64,000 nucleotides of DNA from Phosphoribacter sp037046615 (lineage in GTDB: Bacteria; Actinomycetota; Actinomycetes; Actinomycetales; Dermatophilaceae): positions 300,458-364,457 of the forward strand of contig JBAOHD010000017.1 of the NCBI GenBank assembly GCA_037046615.1, read 5' to 3'. Position 1 is the stretch's first letter, and every line of letters begins with the position of its first letter. This document shows positions 55,139 through 63,266 of this stretch, one piece after another. A program made the position numbers and the translations under genes. The notes beneath the pieces are model-generated. The model did no database searches and was not told where the DNA came from. It saw only the letters and a list, made by a program, of their open reading frames with translations.

Positions 55139-55546
55139 TCACGCTGTCGCGCCAACCCCGGCCGCGCGCGCCGAATCCACCGGGACGATCTCCTTGCCCA
55201 GGGGCACGAGAGACACCGGGATGAGCTTGAGGTTGGCTAGCGCAAGCGGGATCCCGATCATCGTGCACGCCTGGGCGAACGCCGTGAGCAGGTGACCCAA
55301 CGCGAGCCACCAGCCGATGAAGACGATCCAGATGACATTGCCGAGCGCGGAGACGGGGCTGGCGGTCGGCTTCGCGACGATGGTGCGGCCGAAGGGCCAC
55401 AGGGCGTAGTTGGCCATCCTGAAGGACGCCACACCCCACGGGATCGTCACGATGAACAGGCACGCGATCACGCCGGCCAGCAGGTAGGTCAGCCAAAGCC
55501 AGAAGCCGGCGAAGACGACCCAGATGACGTTCAGGATGGTGCGCAT
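55139..55546 (-). CDS. YccF domain-containing membrane protein
   Basis: A 135-residue inner-membrane protein with two tandem YccF repeats: WVVFAGFWLWLTYLLAGVIACLFIVTIPWGVASFRMA and IWIVFIGWWLALGHLLTAFAQACTMIGIPLALANLKL. Each has the hydrophobic stretch and the Gly/Ile-Pro turn (TIPWG, GIPLA). The family is found across bacteria with unknown function. Its ATG at 55546 follows the thioredoxin stop by 49 bases. Confidence 0.9.
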   Translation of the reverse strand: MRTILNVIWVVFAGFWLWLTYLLAGVIACLFIVTIPWGVASFRMANYALWPFGRTIVAKPTASPVSALGNVIWIVFIGWWLALGHLLTAFAQACTMIGIPLALANLKLIPVSLVPLGKEIVPVDSARAAGVGATA

Positions 55547-55595
55547 GATGTGCCCGAGCTACTTTCCGGTGACTGCGCGACTGAAATTGAGCGGC

Positions 55596-56024
55596 TCAGC
55601 CCTTGCCGCAACCGCAGTCGCCGCAGCCACCGCACCCGCCGCCACCGTTTTCGGAGGCGTTGGCGCGAGCGGCGTCATTGAGCTTCTGGCGGACTTCGTC
55701 CATGTCGAGGGCTTTGACCTGGTTGACGACATCCTCGAAGACCGCAGCCGGCAGAGCGCCGGGCTGGGCAAACACGAGGATGCCCTGCCGGAAGGCCATG
55801 ATCGTCGGGATCGACGTGATGTCGAGGGCCTGGGCGAGGACCGGCTCGGCCTCGGTGTCCACCTTGCCGAACACCACGTCGGGGTGCGTCTCCGACGCCG
55901 CCTCGAAAACGGGAGCGAACTGCCGACACGGGCCGCACCACGCGGCCCAGAAGTCGACGACGACGACGTCGTTGTCGAGGACGGTCTGTTCGAACGTGTC
56001 AGCAGTGAGAGCAGTTGTCGCCAT
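55596..56024 (-). CDS. Thioredoxin with cysteine-rich tail
   Basis: A 142-residue protein: residues 1-110 are a thioredoxin fold with the redox motif WAAWCGPCR (~residue 30) and the cis-proline strand SIPTIMAFRQG. The C-terminal ~30 residues contain CGGCGDCGCGKG, four extra Cys in Gly repeats, unlike classical thioredoxins of ~108 residues. The tail could bind a metal (zinc or iron) or serve as a second redox site; this is inference. It reduces protein disulfides in the cytoplasm. Start ATG 56024. Confidence 0.9.
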   Translation of the reverse strand: MATTALTADTFEQTVLDNDVVVVDFWAAWCGPCRQFAPVFEAASETHPDVVFGKVDTEAEPVLAQALDITSIPTIMAFRQGILVFAQPGALPAAVFEDVVNQVKALDMDEVRQKLNDAARANASENGGGGCGGCGDCGCGKG

Positions 56025-56052
56025 GCCCAGGGCAACCGATGAGCGTAGGCCG

Positions 56053-56731
56053 CTATTCCGAGTCGCTCGTCCGGGGCGTCGCCGAGGGCCCAGGTCACGC
56101 GCAGGGTGGCGGTCACGGTGTGCTCGCCGGCCTGGACCGGCATACCGCTGCCGACATCCGCGGCCATGGAGTACCGCGCTCCGGAAGGCGGCCCACCGCC
56201 AAAGCCGGGTTCGCCTTCGACGACCTGCACGACCGGTCCGAGACGTCGTCCGGCCAGCCGCGCGAACTGGGCTGCCTTGTCCTGGGCGTCCGCAAACGCG
56301 AGCTCACGAGCCCTGGCGGCGAGCGGGTCCCGGTCGGCGATATCGAGCGCGATGCTGTCGATGACAAGCGAGTCGCCCGCCGCCGCGGCGATGGCGTCGA
56401 TGAGCGGGCTGAGGTCGCCGAGCGTGCGCACGGTCACGGCCAACTGGTGGTATGCCGTGTAGCCGACGATCGCCGTCCCCTCGCGGTCCCAGCGGGGCTG
56501 GACGGACGCGCTCGTCGACGCCACGTCGCGATCTGCCACGCCGTGCGACCGGGCGGCGGCTGAGATATCGGTCACGCGTCGAGCCGCCTGCGAGAGTGCA
56601 GCGGCCACCGAATCGGCTTCGCACCGCACGCCGACCGCGACGCGCACGACATCTGGCGCCGCTGTCGCCGCGCCCGTGCCCGACACGTCGACTCGACTGG
56701 GGCGGCTGCGGGGGTGTTGGCCGTGCGTCAT
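56053..56731 (-). CDS. SIMPL domain-containing protein (3' end uncertain)
   Basis: About 225 residues of the SIMPL (DUF541) family. Blocks are VDVSGTGAATAAPDVVRVAVGVRCEADSVAAALSQAARRV, VASTSASVQPRWDREGTAIVGYTAYHQLAVTVR, LSPLIDAIAAAAGDSLVIDSIALDI and AFADAQDKAAQFARLAGRRLG. The function is unknown; there is no signal peptide. The frame then runs open into the thioredoxin gene, so an indel near 56,065 is likely, which would end it at the TAG complement (56053-56055). ATG 56731 is 6 bases past TATCTT (complement of 56738-56743). Confidence 0.75.
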
Positions 56732-56751
56732 GCACCCAAGATAGGTGCATG
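56729..56751. promoter_or_regulatory. Inverted repeat containing both start codons of the SIMPL and methyltransferase genes
   Basis: CATGCACC at 56729-56736 and GGTGCATG at 56744-56751 are inverted repeats around 7 bases. The ATG of the left gene (56731-56729, - strand) and of the right gene (56749-56751) lie inside the arms, so the starts are 17 bases apart. In the mRNA, folding would require both arms in one transcript, which a leaderless mRNA would not contain; a DNA-binding protein site is the better reading. Confidence 0.6.
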
Positions 56752-57405
56752 GACGGCCATGACCAGACGGGGCGCATCCGGGAGTTCTGGGATGCCTACG
56801 CCCAGGACTACGACTCCGAGCCCGACCACGGCCTCGTGTCTGGTCCGATGCGTCGGGCCTGGCGCCTCCTCCTCGAGGACGTCCTGCCGCCGCCACCGGC
56901 CGACGTCGTCGAATTCGGCTGCGGCACTGGGACGGTCACCGAGATCCTCGCCGACCTCGGTCACCTCGTCGAGGCGAGCGACATCGCGCCCGAGATGATC
57001 CGCCGCGCGAAGGCCAAGACGGCCCGGTTCGCGGGGCAGGTCGCCGTGCGCGTGGCCGACGCAGGCGCCCCCGTCACGCGCCCCGCGGCTGTTGATGTCG
57101 TCATCGCCCGCCACCTCGTGTGGACCTTGCCCTCGCCCGAAAAGACCCTGCGGCGGTGGGTGTCGATGCTCCGGCCTGGAGGCCGGCTGGTGCTCGTCGA
57201 AGGTCGCTGGGGGATGCCGTCCCCGCAGTCGTACGTCGGCGGGCCGCCGTTGCGCTGGGAGGGAGGAGTGCGAGCCGAGGACCTCGTCGCGGCACTCCGT
57301 CCTCACGTAGCCCGGATCGATGTCACCGACCTGGACTCCGTGGCGCTGTGGGGCCGCACGACCTCGGACGAGCGCTACCTCCTCGTGGCCCACGCCGCCT
57401 CGTGA
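56749..57405 (+). CDS. Class I SAM-dependent methyltransferase
   Basis: A 218-residue methyltransferase. Motif I is VVEFGCGTGTVTEILADLG (residues ~45-63), motif II VEASDIAPEMI, motif III DVVIARHLVWTL, then an RPGGRLVLVEG strand. The N-terminus REFWDAYAQDYDSEPDHGL is like UbiE/BioC-type enzymes. The substrate is unknown. ATG 56749 is inside the inverted repeat described for this region. Confidence 0.87.
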   Translation: MDGHDQTGRIREFWDAYAQDYDSEPDHGLVSGPMRRAWRLLLEDVLPPPPADVVEFGCGTGTVTEILADLGHLVEASDIAPEMIRRAKAKTARFAGQVAVRVADAGAPVTRPAAVDVVIARHLVWTLPSPEKTLRRWVSMLRPGGRLVLVEGRWGMPSPQSYVGGPPLRWEGGVRAEDLVAALRPHVARIDVTDLDSVALWGRTTSDERYLLVAHAAS

Positions 57406-57431
57406 GCGAAGGTCCACCCTCCCGCCGCTGG

Positions 57432-57437
57432 TAGACT
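57432..57437 (+). promoter_or_regulatory. Candidate -10 of the DEAD-box helicase gene with a long leader
   Basis: TAGACT lies ~115 bases before ATG 57553, the only gene in this region with a -10 far from the start. A leader of ~110 nt is expected, as in cold-shock helicase mRNAs, but no classical motif is recognised in it. Confidence 0.35.
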
Positions 57438-57552
57438 CGCCTCTGACTCGAACGCGGGTGCTCACGGCATCCGACGCGGCGCTCCACTCCTCGCGCGCCC
57501 CACCGACCTTGTGGGTCGAGCACCACCCGATAGCCGAGAAGAGCCCCGCATC

Positions 57553-59036
57553 ATGCCCAAGAAGCACGCCTCCGGGACCCCCAAGGGACCCAAGAAACCA
57601 CGGTGGACCCCCGCCCAGAAGGCCGCCGCCAAGACGAAGCCGCACCGCGGACGTGGCGTCGAAGCGCCTCGCCAGGACGGGTATGCCGCCCGCCCGCCGC
57701 GCGCTCGCGACGAGCGTCCTGCGCGGGACGACCGCGCGCGTGACGACCGGGCTCCCCGCCGGGAATGGACGCCGCGTGGCGAGGACCGGCCTGCGCGTGA
57801 CGACCGGGCTCCCCGCCGGGAATGGACGCCGCGTGGCGATGAGCGGCCTGCGCGTGACGACCGGGCTCCCCGCCGGGAATGGACGCCGCGTGGCGATGAG
57901 CGGCCTGCGCGTGACGACCGGGCTCCCCGCCGGGAATGGACGCCGCGTGGCGATGAGCGGCCTGCGCGTGACGACCGGGCTCCCCGCCGGGAATGGACGC
58001 CGCGTGGCGATGAGCGGCCTGCGCGTGACGACCGGGCTCCCCGCCGGGAATGGACGCCGCGTGGCGATGAGCGGCCTGCGCGTGACGACCGGGCTCCCCG
58101 CCGGGAATGGACGCCGCGTGGCGATGAGCGGCCTGCGCGTGACGACCGGGCTCCCCGCCGGGAATGGACGCCGCGTGGCGATGAGCGGCCTGCGCGTGAC
58201 GACCGGGCTCCCCGCCGCGAATGGACGCCGCGTGGCGATGAGCGGCCTGCGCGTGACGACCGGGCTCCCCGCCGCGAATGGACGCCGCGTGGCGAGGACC
58301 GGCCTGCGCGTGATGATCGGGCTCCCCGCCGTGAATGGACACCGCGTGGTGAGGACCGGCCTGCGCGTGACGACCGGGCTCCCCGTCGTGAATGGACTCC
58401 GCGCGAAGACCGCGCACCGCGCCGCGAATGGACGCAGCGTGGTGATGACCGGCCCGCGCGCGACGACCGACCCGCCCGACCGACGCGCTTTGCCCGTGAG
58501 CGGCCCACCCGCGAGGGTTACGTCCCTCGGTGGGAGCGCACCGATCACACGACCGGCGGACCGCGTCGAGACGACCGGCCCCGCCGTGATGACAGGCCGC
58601 GCCGAGACGAGCGACCCCGTGAATGGGGCCGTGACCGCGACGTCCGTCGCGAGAGCGAGATCGTCGACCCGGAGGCAGCTCGCCTCGAGGCCGACACCTG
58701 GGTGAGCTCGGCGCGTCGTCCGGTGACCACCGGTCACGTCGAGGTCACCGAGGACAACGGCTTCCTCGCGCTCGGGGTGCCACACGTCCTCGTCGAGCGT
58801 CTCGCCCGCGACGGGATCACGGCGCCTTTCCCCATCCAAGAGGCGACGATCCCTGACCTCCTTCTCGGCCGTGACGTCCTCGGTCGTGGCCAGACCGGAT
58901 CGGGCAAGACCCTTGCCTTCGGGCTGCCCACCCTGGCGCGCATGATCGACGAACGCCGCCCCCGTCAGCCGCGCAAGCCGCACGCGCTTGTCCTCGTCCC
59001 CACCCGCGAGCTCGCGATGCAGGTCTCCGATGGCTT
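57553..59036 (+). CDS. DEAD-box RNA helicase, truncated at the contig join
   Basis: The first ~495 residues of a DEAD-box helicase that unwinds structured RNA. Residues 1-60 are basic; ~62-300 hold about twelve copies of a 19-residue unit (DRAPRREWTPRGDERPARD); a further Arg/Asp-rich spacer leads to the helicase core: FLALGVPHVLVERLARDGITAPFPIQEATIPDLL (Q motif), LGRGQTGSGKTLAFGLPTLARMI (motif I) and LVLVPTRELAMQV (Ia). Motif II (DEAD) and all of domain 2 are missing: the sequence turns into foreign DNA at about 59,036 and the frame ends at TGA 59,047-59,049. The basic repeats probably bind RNA. Confidence 0.9.
57739..58410 (+). repeat. 57-bp tandem repeat inside the helicase gene (~12 copies)
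   Basis: Twelve tandem units of exactly 57 bp (19 codons), visible as GAATGGACGCC at 57-base intervals. The copies at 57,760-58,150 are nearly identical; later ones drift (GCGAATGGACGCC, GTGAATGGACACC, GTGAATGGACTCC). A 13th, out-of-phase EWT unit follows. All copies stay in frame, encoding charged Arg/Asp/Trp repeats. Slippage could change copy number between strains. Confidence 0.93.
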
Positions 59037-59042
59037 GCCACC
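59028..59042. other. Join between actinobacterial and proteobacterial sequence
   Basis: To the left, the helicase frame reads normally through VSD near 59,030. To the right, a - strand transposase reads normally down to its IMPVA. Both genes lose their remainder at the same place, and neither runs on. An IS insertion would leave complete element ends, a target duplication and the second half of the helicase; none is present. A short shared stretch (GGCTTGCC) covers the join, so the exact base is uncertain. Confidence 0.8.
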
Positions 59043-59861
59043 GGCATGATCCGCGATTCCTCATCGGTAAGGTTGATCTGATCCTTCGGGCGAGGGCCGG
59101 CTTCGGGTGCCTTGGGCGGCTTGCCGCCGGGGTTCTTACCCGTGGTGGTCACACGCTGTTCGCGGGCAGCGAGCTTGGCTTCGTAATCGACCTGCTCGCG
59201 TGCGAAGCGCTCCGCCGCCCGCGCCTCAATCTTCGCCTTGGCGGCGGCAATGGCGGCCAGACGGTCCTCACGGCGCTTCAGTTCCTCCGGGACGCTCATG
59301 CCGTCGGGGACGTTGGCACCGTCGGCCGCCTCGGCCAAGGCCAGCAGTTGTTGGACTTCGACCTTCAGTTGCGCTTCGATGGCCTCGGTGTGCCCATACG
59401 ACAGTGCACTGTGCCGGCTGGCGTTGGCGTGGATCTTGGTGCCGTCCAGACTGACGCTGCCGAACCGGCTAAGCTGGTTTTCCCGGGCGACCTGCAGCAC
59501 GGACACGAACACCGCCTCGAATTCCTTGTTGAAGCGCCGCCGGAAGGTGGCCAGGGTGTCGTGGTCGGGATGGTCGTTGCAGGCGATGTAGCGAAACGCC
59601 AGCGAATCATGGGTCGCCCGCTCAATCTTACGGCTGGAATAACACCCGGTGGCGTAGCCGTAGATCAACAGCGACAACAGCAGCGCCGGGTGATAGGCGG
59701 CACTGCCCCGACCACCATAAGCCCGCTCCAACTCGCTCAGGTCCAGGCCCTCGACCACCTCGACCACGTAGCGCGCCAGATGCCCCTCGGGCAGCCAGTC
59801 CTGCACCGAGGGCGGCAGCAGAAAGCCGATGTCGCGGGTGATCGCACGGAAGTTACTCATC
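59037..59861 (-). CDS. IS1182-type transposase, truncated at the join
   Basis: The N-terminal 275 residues of a DDE transposase of the IS1182 group (IS5/DUF772-like). Seen: MSNFRAITRDIGFLLPPSVQDWLPEGHLARYVVEVVEGLDL, YHPALLLSLLIYGYATGCYSSRKIERATHDSLAFRYIACNDHPDHDTLATFRRRF, and VSLDGTKIHANASRHSALSYG with the first catalytic Asp. A charged linker (KIEARAAERFAREQVDYEAKLAAREQ) leads to NLTDEESRIMPVA, where the second catalytic half should follow but the actinobacterial sequence begins. Start ATG 59861. IS copies are common at contig ends. Confidence 0.88.
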
Positions 59862-59871
59862 GGCACAGACC

Positions 59872-59887
59872 CATCAAAATTGATGGC
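59872..59887. other. Small hairpin 5' of the transposase
   Basis: CCATCAA, AA, then TTGATGG: an inverted repeat 11 bases upstream of the transposase ATG. A loop of 2 bases is too tight to fold as is; the outer five pairs could form. It may be an operator or part of the element's leader. Confidence 0.35.
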
Positions 59888-59922
59888 CCCATTGTACCGG
59901 GATGCTTGCCACGCGGCAGCGG

Positions 59923-59944
59923 GAAAGTCCGACAGGCTGCTAGT
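59923..59944. repeat. Probable outer end of the IS1182-type element
   Basis: GAAAGTCCGACAGGCTGCTAG at 59,924-59,944 resembles the terminal repeats of this group (AGCAGCCTGTCGGACTT when read outward). CTAG at the end may be a short target site. The other end of the element would lie beyond the join and is missing. The match is from memory and not confirmed. Confidence 0.35.
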
Positions 59945-60056
59945 GGTCGTGGCCGCCACCCAGGCGCCATTCAAGCAGATCCTTGGTGCTCTCAAGGGCC
60001 TGATGCCGTGATCGCGAGCGCCGCGTAACGTTCGGGCCGCAAGAGCCGCCAAGACT

Positions 60057-60083
60057 GCGTTTCCGCGCCGGGCCCGGAAACGC
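60057..60083 (+). promoter_or_regulatory. 9-bp-stem hairpin before the small secreted protein gene
   Basis: GCGTTTCCG (60057-60065), a 9-base loop and CGGAAACGC (60075-60083). It is 41 bases before ATG 60125. There is no T-run; it may be a terminator of upstream sequence or a 5' leader element. Confidence 0.45.
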
Positions 60084-60124
60084 AATAACCAACCAACTCA
60101 CCCCAACTGAACGGAGACAACCAG

Positions 60125-60383
60125 ATGAAGACCACTGTCACCGCACTCGCCCTGACCCTGTCGCTGGCCACCGGCATCGCCGGTGCCGGCCCCCTGGACC
60201 CGGATTGCACCGCCGAGAAGGCCGCCAAGGGCGCGGCCATGAAGTCCACCGTTGGCGTCGGCGGGCGTTGCTCGCCTAAAGGAGGCCGCCGCCGACAGCG
60301 CCAAGCGCAAGACAGGGGTCGACGGCGACAAGAAGGACAAGGACGACAAGGGTATGCTCTGGAAGGACAAGGACGGCAAGTAG
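60125..60383 (+). CDS. Small secreted lysine/aspartate-rich protein (one frameshift)
   Basis: About 85 residues. The signal peptide MKTTVTALALTLSLATGIAGAG is followed by PLDPDCTAEKAAKGAAMKSTVGVGGRC; then one base shift near 60,275 to KEAAADSAKRKTGVDGDKKDKDDKGMLWKDKDGK, ending at TAG 60381-60383. Two Cys in the mature part may pair. I do not recognise a family. It sits 191 bases before the sulfatase gene on the same strand and could be a small accessory exported protein. ATG 60125 has GGAG upstream. Confidence 0.65.
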
Positions 60384-60574
60384 TCACCCTTCAGGGCCAA
60401 CCTGAAGCGGCGTGCGCGGCGCGTGACCCCGCGCCAGGGGCCCCCAATTGGGGTTCATTCCGGAACGGTTGACGCAGTGGCCCTATCGCTTCTGGCTCCC
60501 CCGATGTCTCGTGGCGGCGGGGTGCCACTCCCTCAACACGACAAATGATCAAACCAAGATTGGAGAGGATACCC

Positions 60575-62976
60575 ATGAGCGCGCTACATCGCCTCGCCTT
60601 GACGCTCGCCCTGGGGGTCAGCCTCGGCGCCGGCCTCGCCTCGGCCGCCGAATCAGCCCCGACCCCGGACGACGGCACTGTCCTGCCCTTCCCGCCGACC
60701 CCCTCGGCGAGCGTGGCCGGGACCGACGCTGCAGGAGTCCAAACACCAGCGTCGAGTAGAGCCGAACCGCCTCCCCGCGGATGCGCCAAACATCCTCATC
60801 GTCCTGCTCGACGACGTGGGCTTCGGCCTGGCGGACACCTACGGCGGGCCCGATCCATACGCCCGACCCTGTCGCGCATCGCGGGCGAGGGCATCAGCTA
60901 CAACGCCTTCCACACCACTGCGATCTGCTCGCCGACCCGGGCGGCGCTGCTCACCGGGCGCAACCACCAACGGGTCGGCTCGGGCACCATCGCCGAGCGG
61001 GCGGTGGACTGGGACGGCTACACCGGGCGTGATCCCGCGCATCGTCCGCGACCCTGGCGAAGGTGCTGGGGGAATACGGCTACAAGACCGCCGCCTTCGG
61101 CAAGTGGCACAATACCCCGGCCACCGAGACCACGGCCATGGGCCCCTTTACCCTCTGGCCCACCGGCGAGGGGATCGGCTTCGACTACTTCTACGGCTTC
61201 CTGGCCGGCGAGACATCCCAGTGGGAGCCGCGGCTGGTGGAAAACTTCAACGCCATCGAGCCGCCCCACGACGAGACCTACCACCTCACCGAGGACATGG
61301 CCGAGAAGGCCATCGCCTGGATGCGCCGGCATCGCGCCTTCGCCCCGGACAAGCCGTTCTTCATGTACTGGGCCCCAGGCGGCGGCACACGGGCCGCACC
61401 ACGTCGCCAAGGCCTGGGCGGACAAGTACAAGGGTCAAGTTCGACGACGGCTGGGATCGCGCTGCGCGAGCGCGCCTTCGAGCGCCAGAAGGCCCTGGGC
61501 TGGATCCCGGCCGAGCACCGAAGCTCACGCCGCGCGCCGAGTCCATGGCCGCCTGGGACAGCATCCCGGAGGCGGAGCGCCCCTTCCAGCGGCGCCTGAT
61601 GGAGGTCTTCGCGCGGCTTCGTCGAGCACGTCGATACCCAGGCTCGGTCGCATGGTCGACGAGCTGGAGCGGCTCGGCATCCGCGACAACACCCTGGTCT
61701 TCTACATCTTCGGCGACAACGGCTCGAGCGCCGAGGGCCAGAACGGCACCATCAGCGAGCTCCTGGCGCAGAATCAGATCCCCAACACCATCGAGCAGCA
61801 CCTGAAAGCCCTGGATGGACTCGGCGGTCTGGATGCCCTCGGGCGGACCCAAGATGGACAACATGTACCACGCCGGCTGGGCCTGGGCCGGCGGCACGCC
61901 GTTCCAGCACACCAAGCTGATCGCCTCCCACTTCGGCGGCACCCGCAATCCGCATGGCGATTTCCTGGCCCAAGGGCATCCGAGCCCGACAAGACACCGC
62001 GGTCCCAGTTCCACCATGTCAACGACATCGCCCCGACCATCTACGAGATCCTCGGCATCCAGCCGCCCAAGGTGGTGGACGGCTTCGCGCAGGACCCCAT
62101 CGATGGCGACCAGCCTGGCCTACACCTTCGACCGACGCCCAGGCGCCCGAGCCGCAAGCACACCCAGTACTTCGACAACAACGGCAGCCGCGGCATCTAC
62201 CAGGACGGCTGGTATGCCTGCACCTTCGGCCCGCTCACGCCCTGGCTCACCGTACAGCCCGGGGCTGGCCACCTGGGACCCGAACAAGGACCTCTGGGAG
62301 CTCTACGACCTCACCGCACGACTTCTCCCAGGCCAACGATCTGGCCGCGCAGGAGCCGCAGCGACTGGACGCCATGAAGGCGCGGTTTCTCGCGGAGGCC
62401 GAAGGAGAACAAGGCATTCCCCATTGGGGCAGGCATCTGGCTGCGCATCCACCCGGAGGACCGCGTCACGACGCCCTACACGAGCTGGCAGTTTGACGCG
62501 GCAACAACCCGCATGCCGGAGTTCACCGCGCCTGGCCTGGGCCGCGAGAGCAACCACGTGACCATCGAGGCCGACCTGGGCGATGACGCCAGCGGCGTGC
62601 TCTATGCCCTCGGCGGTGCCTCCGGCGGCCTGACCCTTTACATGGACAAGGGCCAGCTAGTCTACGAGTACAACATGATGATCATCGAGCGCTACACGGC
62701 GAGCCCCAAGGACAAGCTCCCGGCCGGCCAGCATCGCATCGAGGTGGACACCCGCATCGCGAAGCCTGGCGCACCGGCGGAGGTCATCCTCAGCGTCGAT
62801 GGCAGCGAGGTTGCACGGACCACGGTCGACCCGCACAGTCCCCGCCGCCTTCACCGCCAGCGAGACCTTCGACGTGGGAGTGGACCTCGGGCTCGCCGGT
62901 GTCACTTGACTACGCCGAGCGCCGGCCCTTCGCCTTCAACGGGACCATCGACTCGGTTCGGGTGTCGCTCAAGTAG
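60575..62976 (+). CDS. Secreted sulfatase (arylsulfatase family), many frameshifts
   Basis: A type I sulfatase of about 800 residues in many frames. A signal peptide (LALTLALGVSLGAGLASAAE) leads to NILIVLLDDVGFGLADTYGG (metal-binding DD), TTAICSPTRAALLTGRNH with the formylglycine Cys in CSPTR, FGKWHN, FFMYWAPG, VFYIFGDNGSSAEGQNGT (metal-binding DN), PNKDLWELYDL and a C-terminal beta domain ending RPFAFNGTIDSVRVSLK at TAG 62974. About ten one-base shifts occur, far more than elsewhere. The CSPTR core requires a maturase (or anaerobic SME) to become active. GGAGAGG precedes ATG 60575. It desulfates an external sugar or phenol sulfate. Confidence 0.85.
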
Positions 62977-63071
62977 CAAGCACTGACCGCGCGATGCCCC
63001 GGCGGGATGCCGGGGTGCTTTGTCCAGAGTTGCCAGCCCTGGCACGGGCACCCCACCGCTTGGATCGTCAC

Positions 63072-63266
63072 ATGACCCATGCGTTACCGATCCTGGTCAA
63101 GCTCTCTGTCGGTGCCATCATCCTGGCCATCGTCCTGGTGCCGGCCTGGCTCGCCGTGATGGGCACTGAATTCGGCCAGCCCAAGCCCATGGGCCCGGAG
63201 CACGCGGCCCGGGTCCTGGCCCTGTCCTTCTTCCTGCCGCTGTCCGTCGTGATGCTGATCCGCTAG
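63072..63266 (+). CDS. Small membrane protein of unknown function
   Basis: A 64-residue protein with two hydrophobic segments, ILVKLSVGAIILAIVLVPAWLAVM (residues ~8-30) and VLALSFFLPLSVVMLI at the C-terminus, separated by GTEFGQPKPMGPEHAA. ATG 63072 is the first ATG after a non-conserved upstream extension (the frame is open to 62,994). It begins 96 bases past the sulfatase stop. I do not recognise a family. Confidence 0.5.
   Translation: MTHALPILVKLSVGAIILAIVLVPAWLAVMGTEFGQPKPMGPEHAARVLALSFFLPLSVVMLIR

Larger units (their letters stand above)
1350..57688. repeat. Dispersed 8-bp word GTATGCCG/CGGCATAC (~70 copies)
   Basis: By eye I find about 70 copies, for example at 1819, 4878, 8162, 14966, 19844, 24312, 31710, 35386 and 35400, 42783, 47174, 48466, 53421 and 57681. 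Chance expectation at ~70% GC would be about two. Both orientations occur on genes of both strands, where they encode Tyr-Ala (TAT GCC) or Ala-Tyr (GCA TAC). Copies also occur in non-coding DNA at 3678, 44850, 54624 and 55122. None occurs right of 59,040. Confidence 0.85.

Noticed and set aside
57739..58410. CRISPR array
   Set aside because: Repeats are directly adjacent with no spacers and encode protein in frame.
57462..58508. Long antisense frames over the helicase repeats
   Set aside because: They consist of the reverse of the 57-bp repeat, an automatic effect of a period divisible by three with no stop in any frame.
1..59000. Prophage or integrative element
   Set aside because: No integrase, phage structural genes, attachment repeats or composition break; only the right-hand join stands out.
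59037..59944. Simple IS insertion into the helicase gene
   Set aside because: The element is cut at the join, the second half of the helicase never resumes, and no target duplication is visible.
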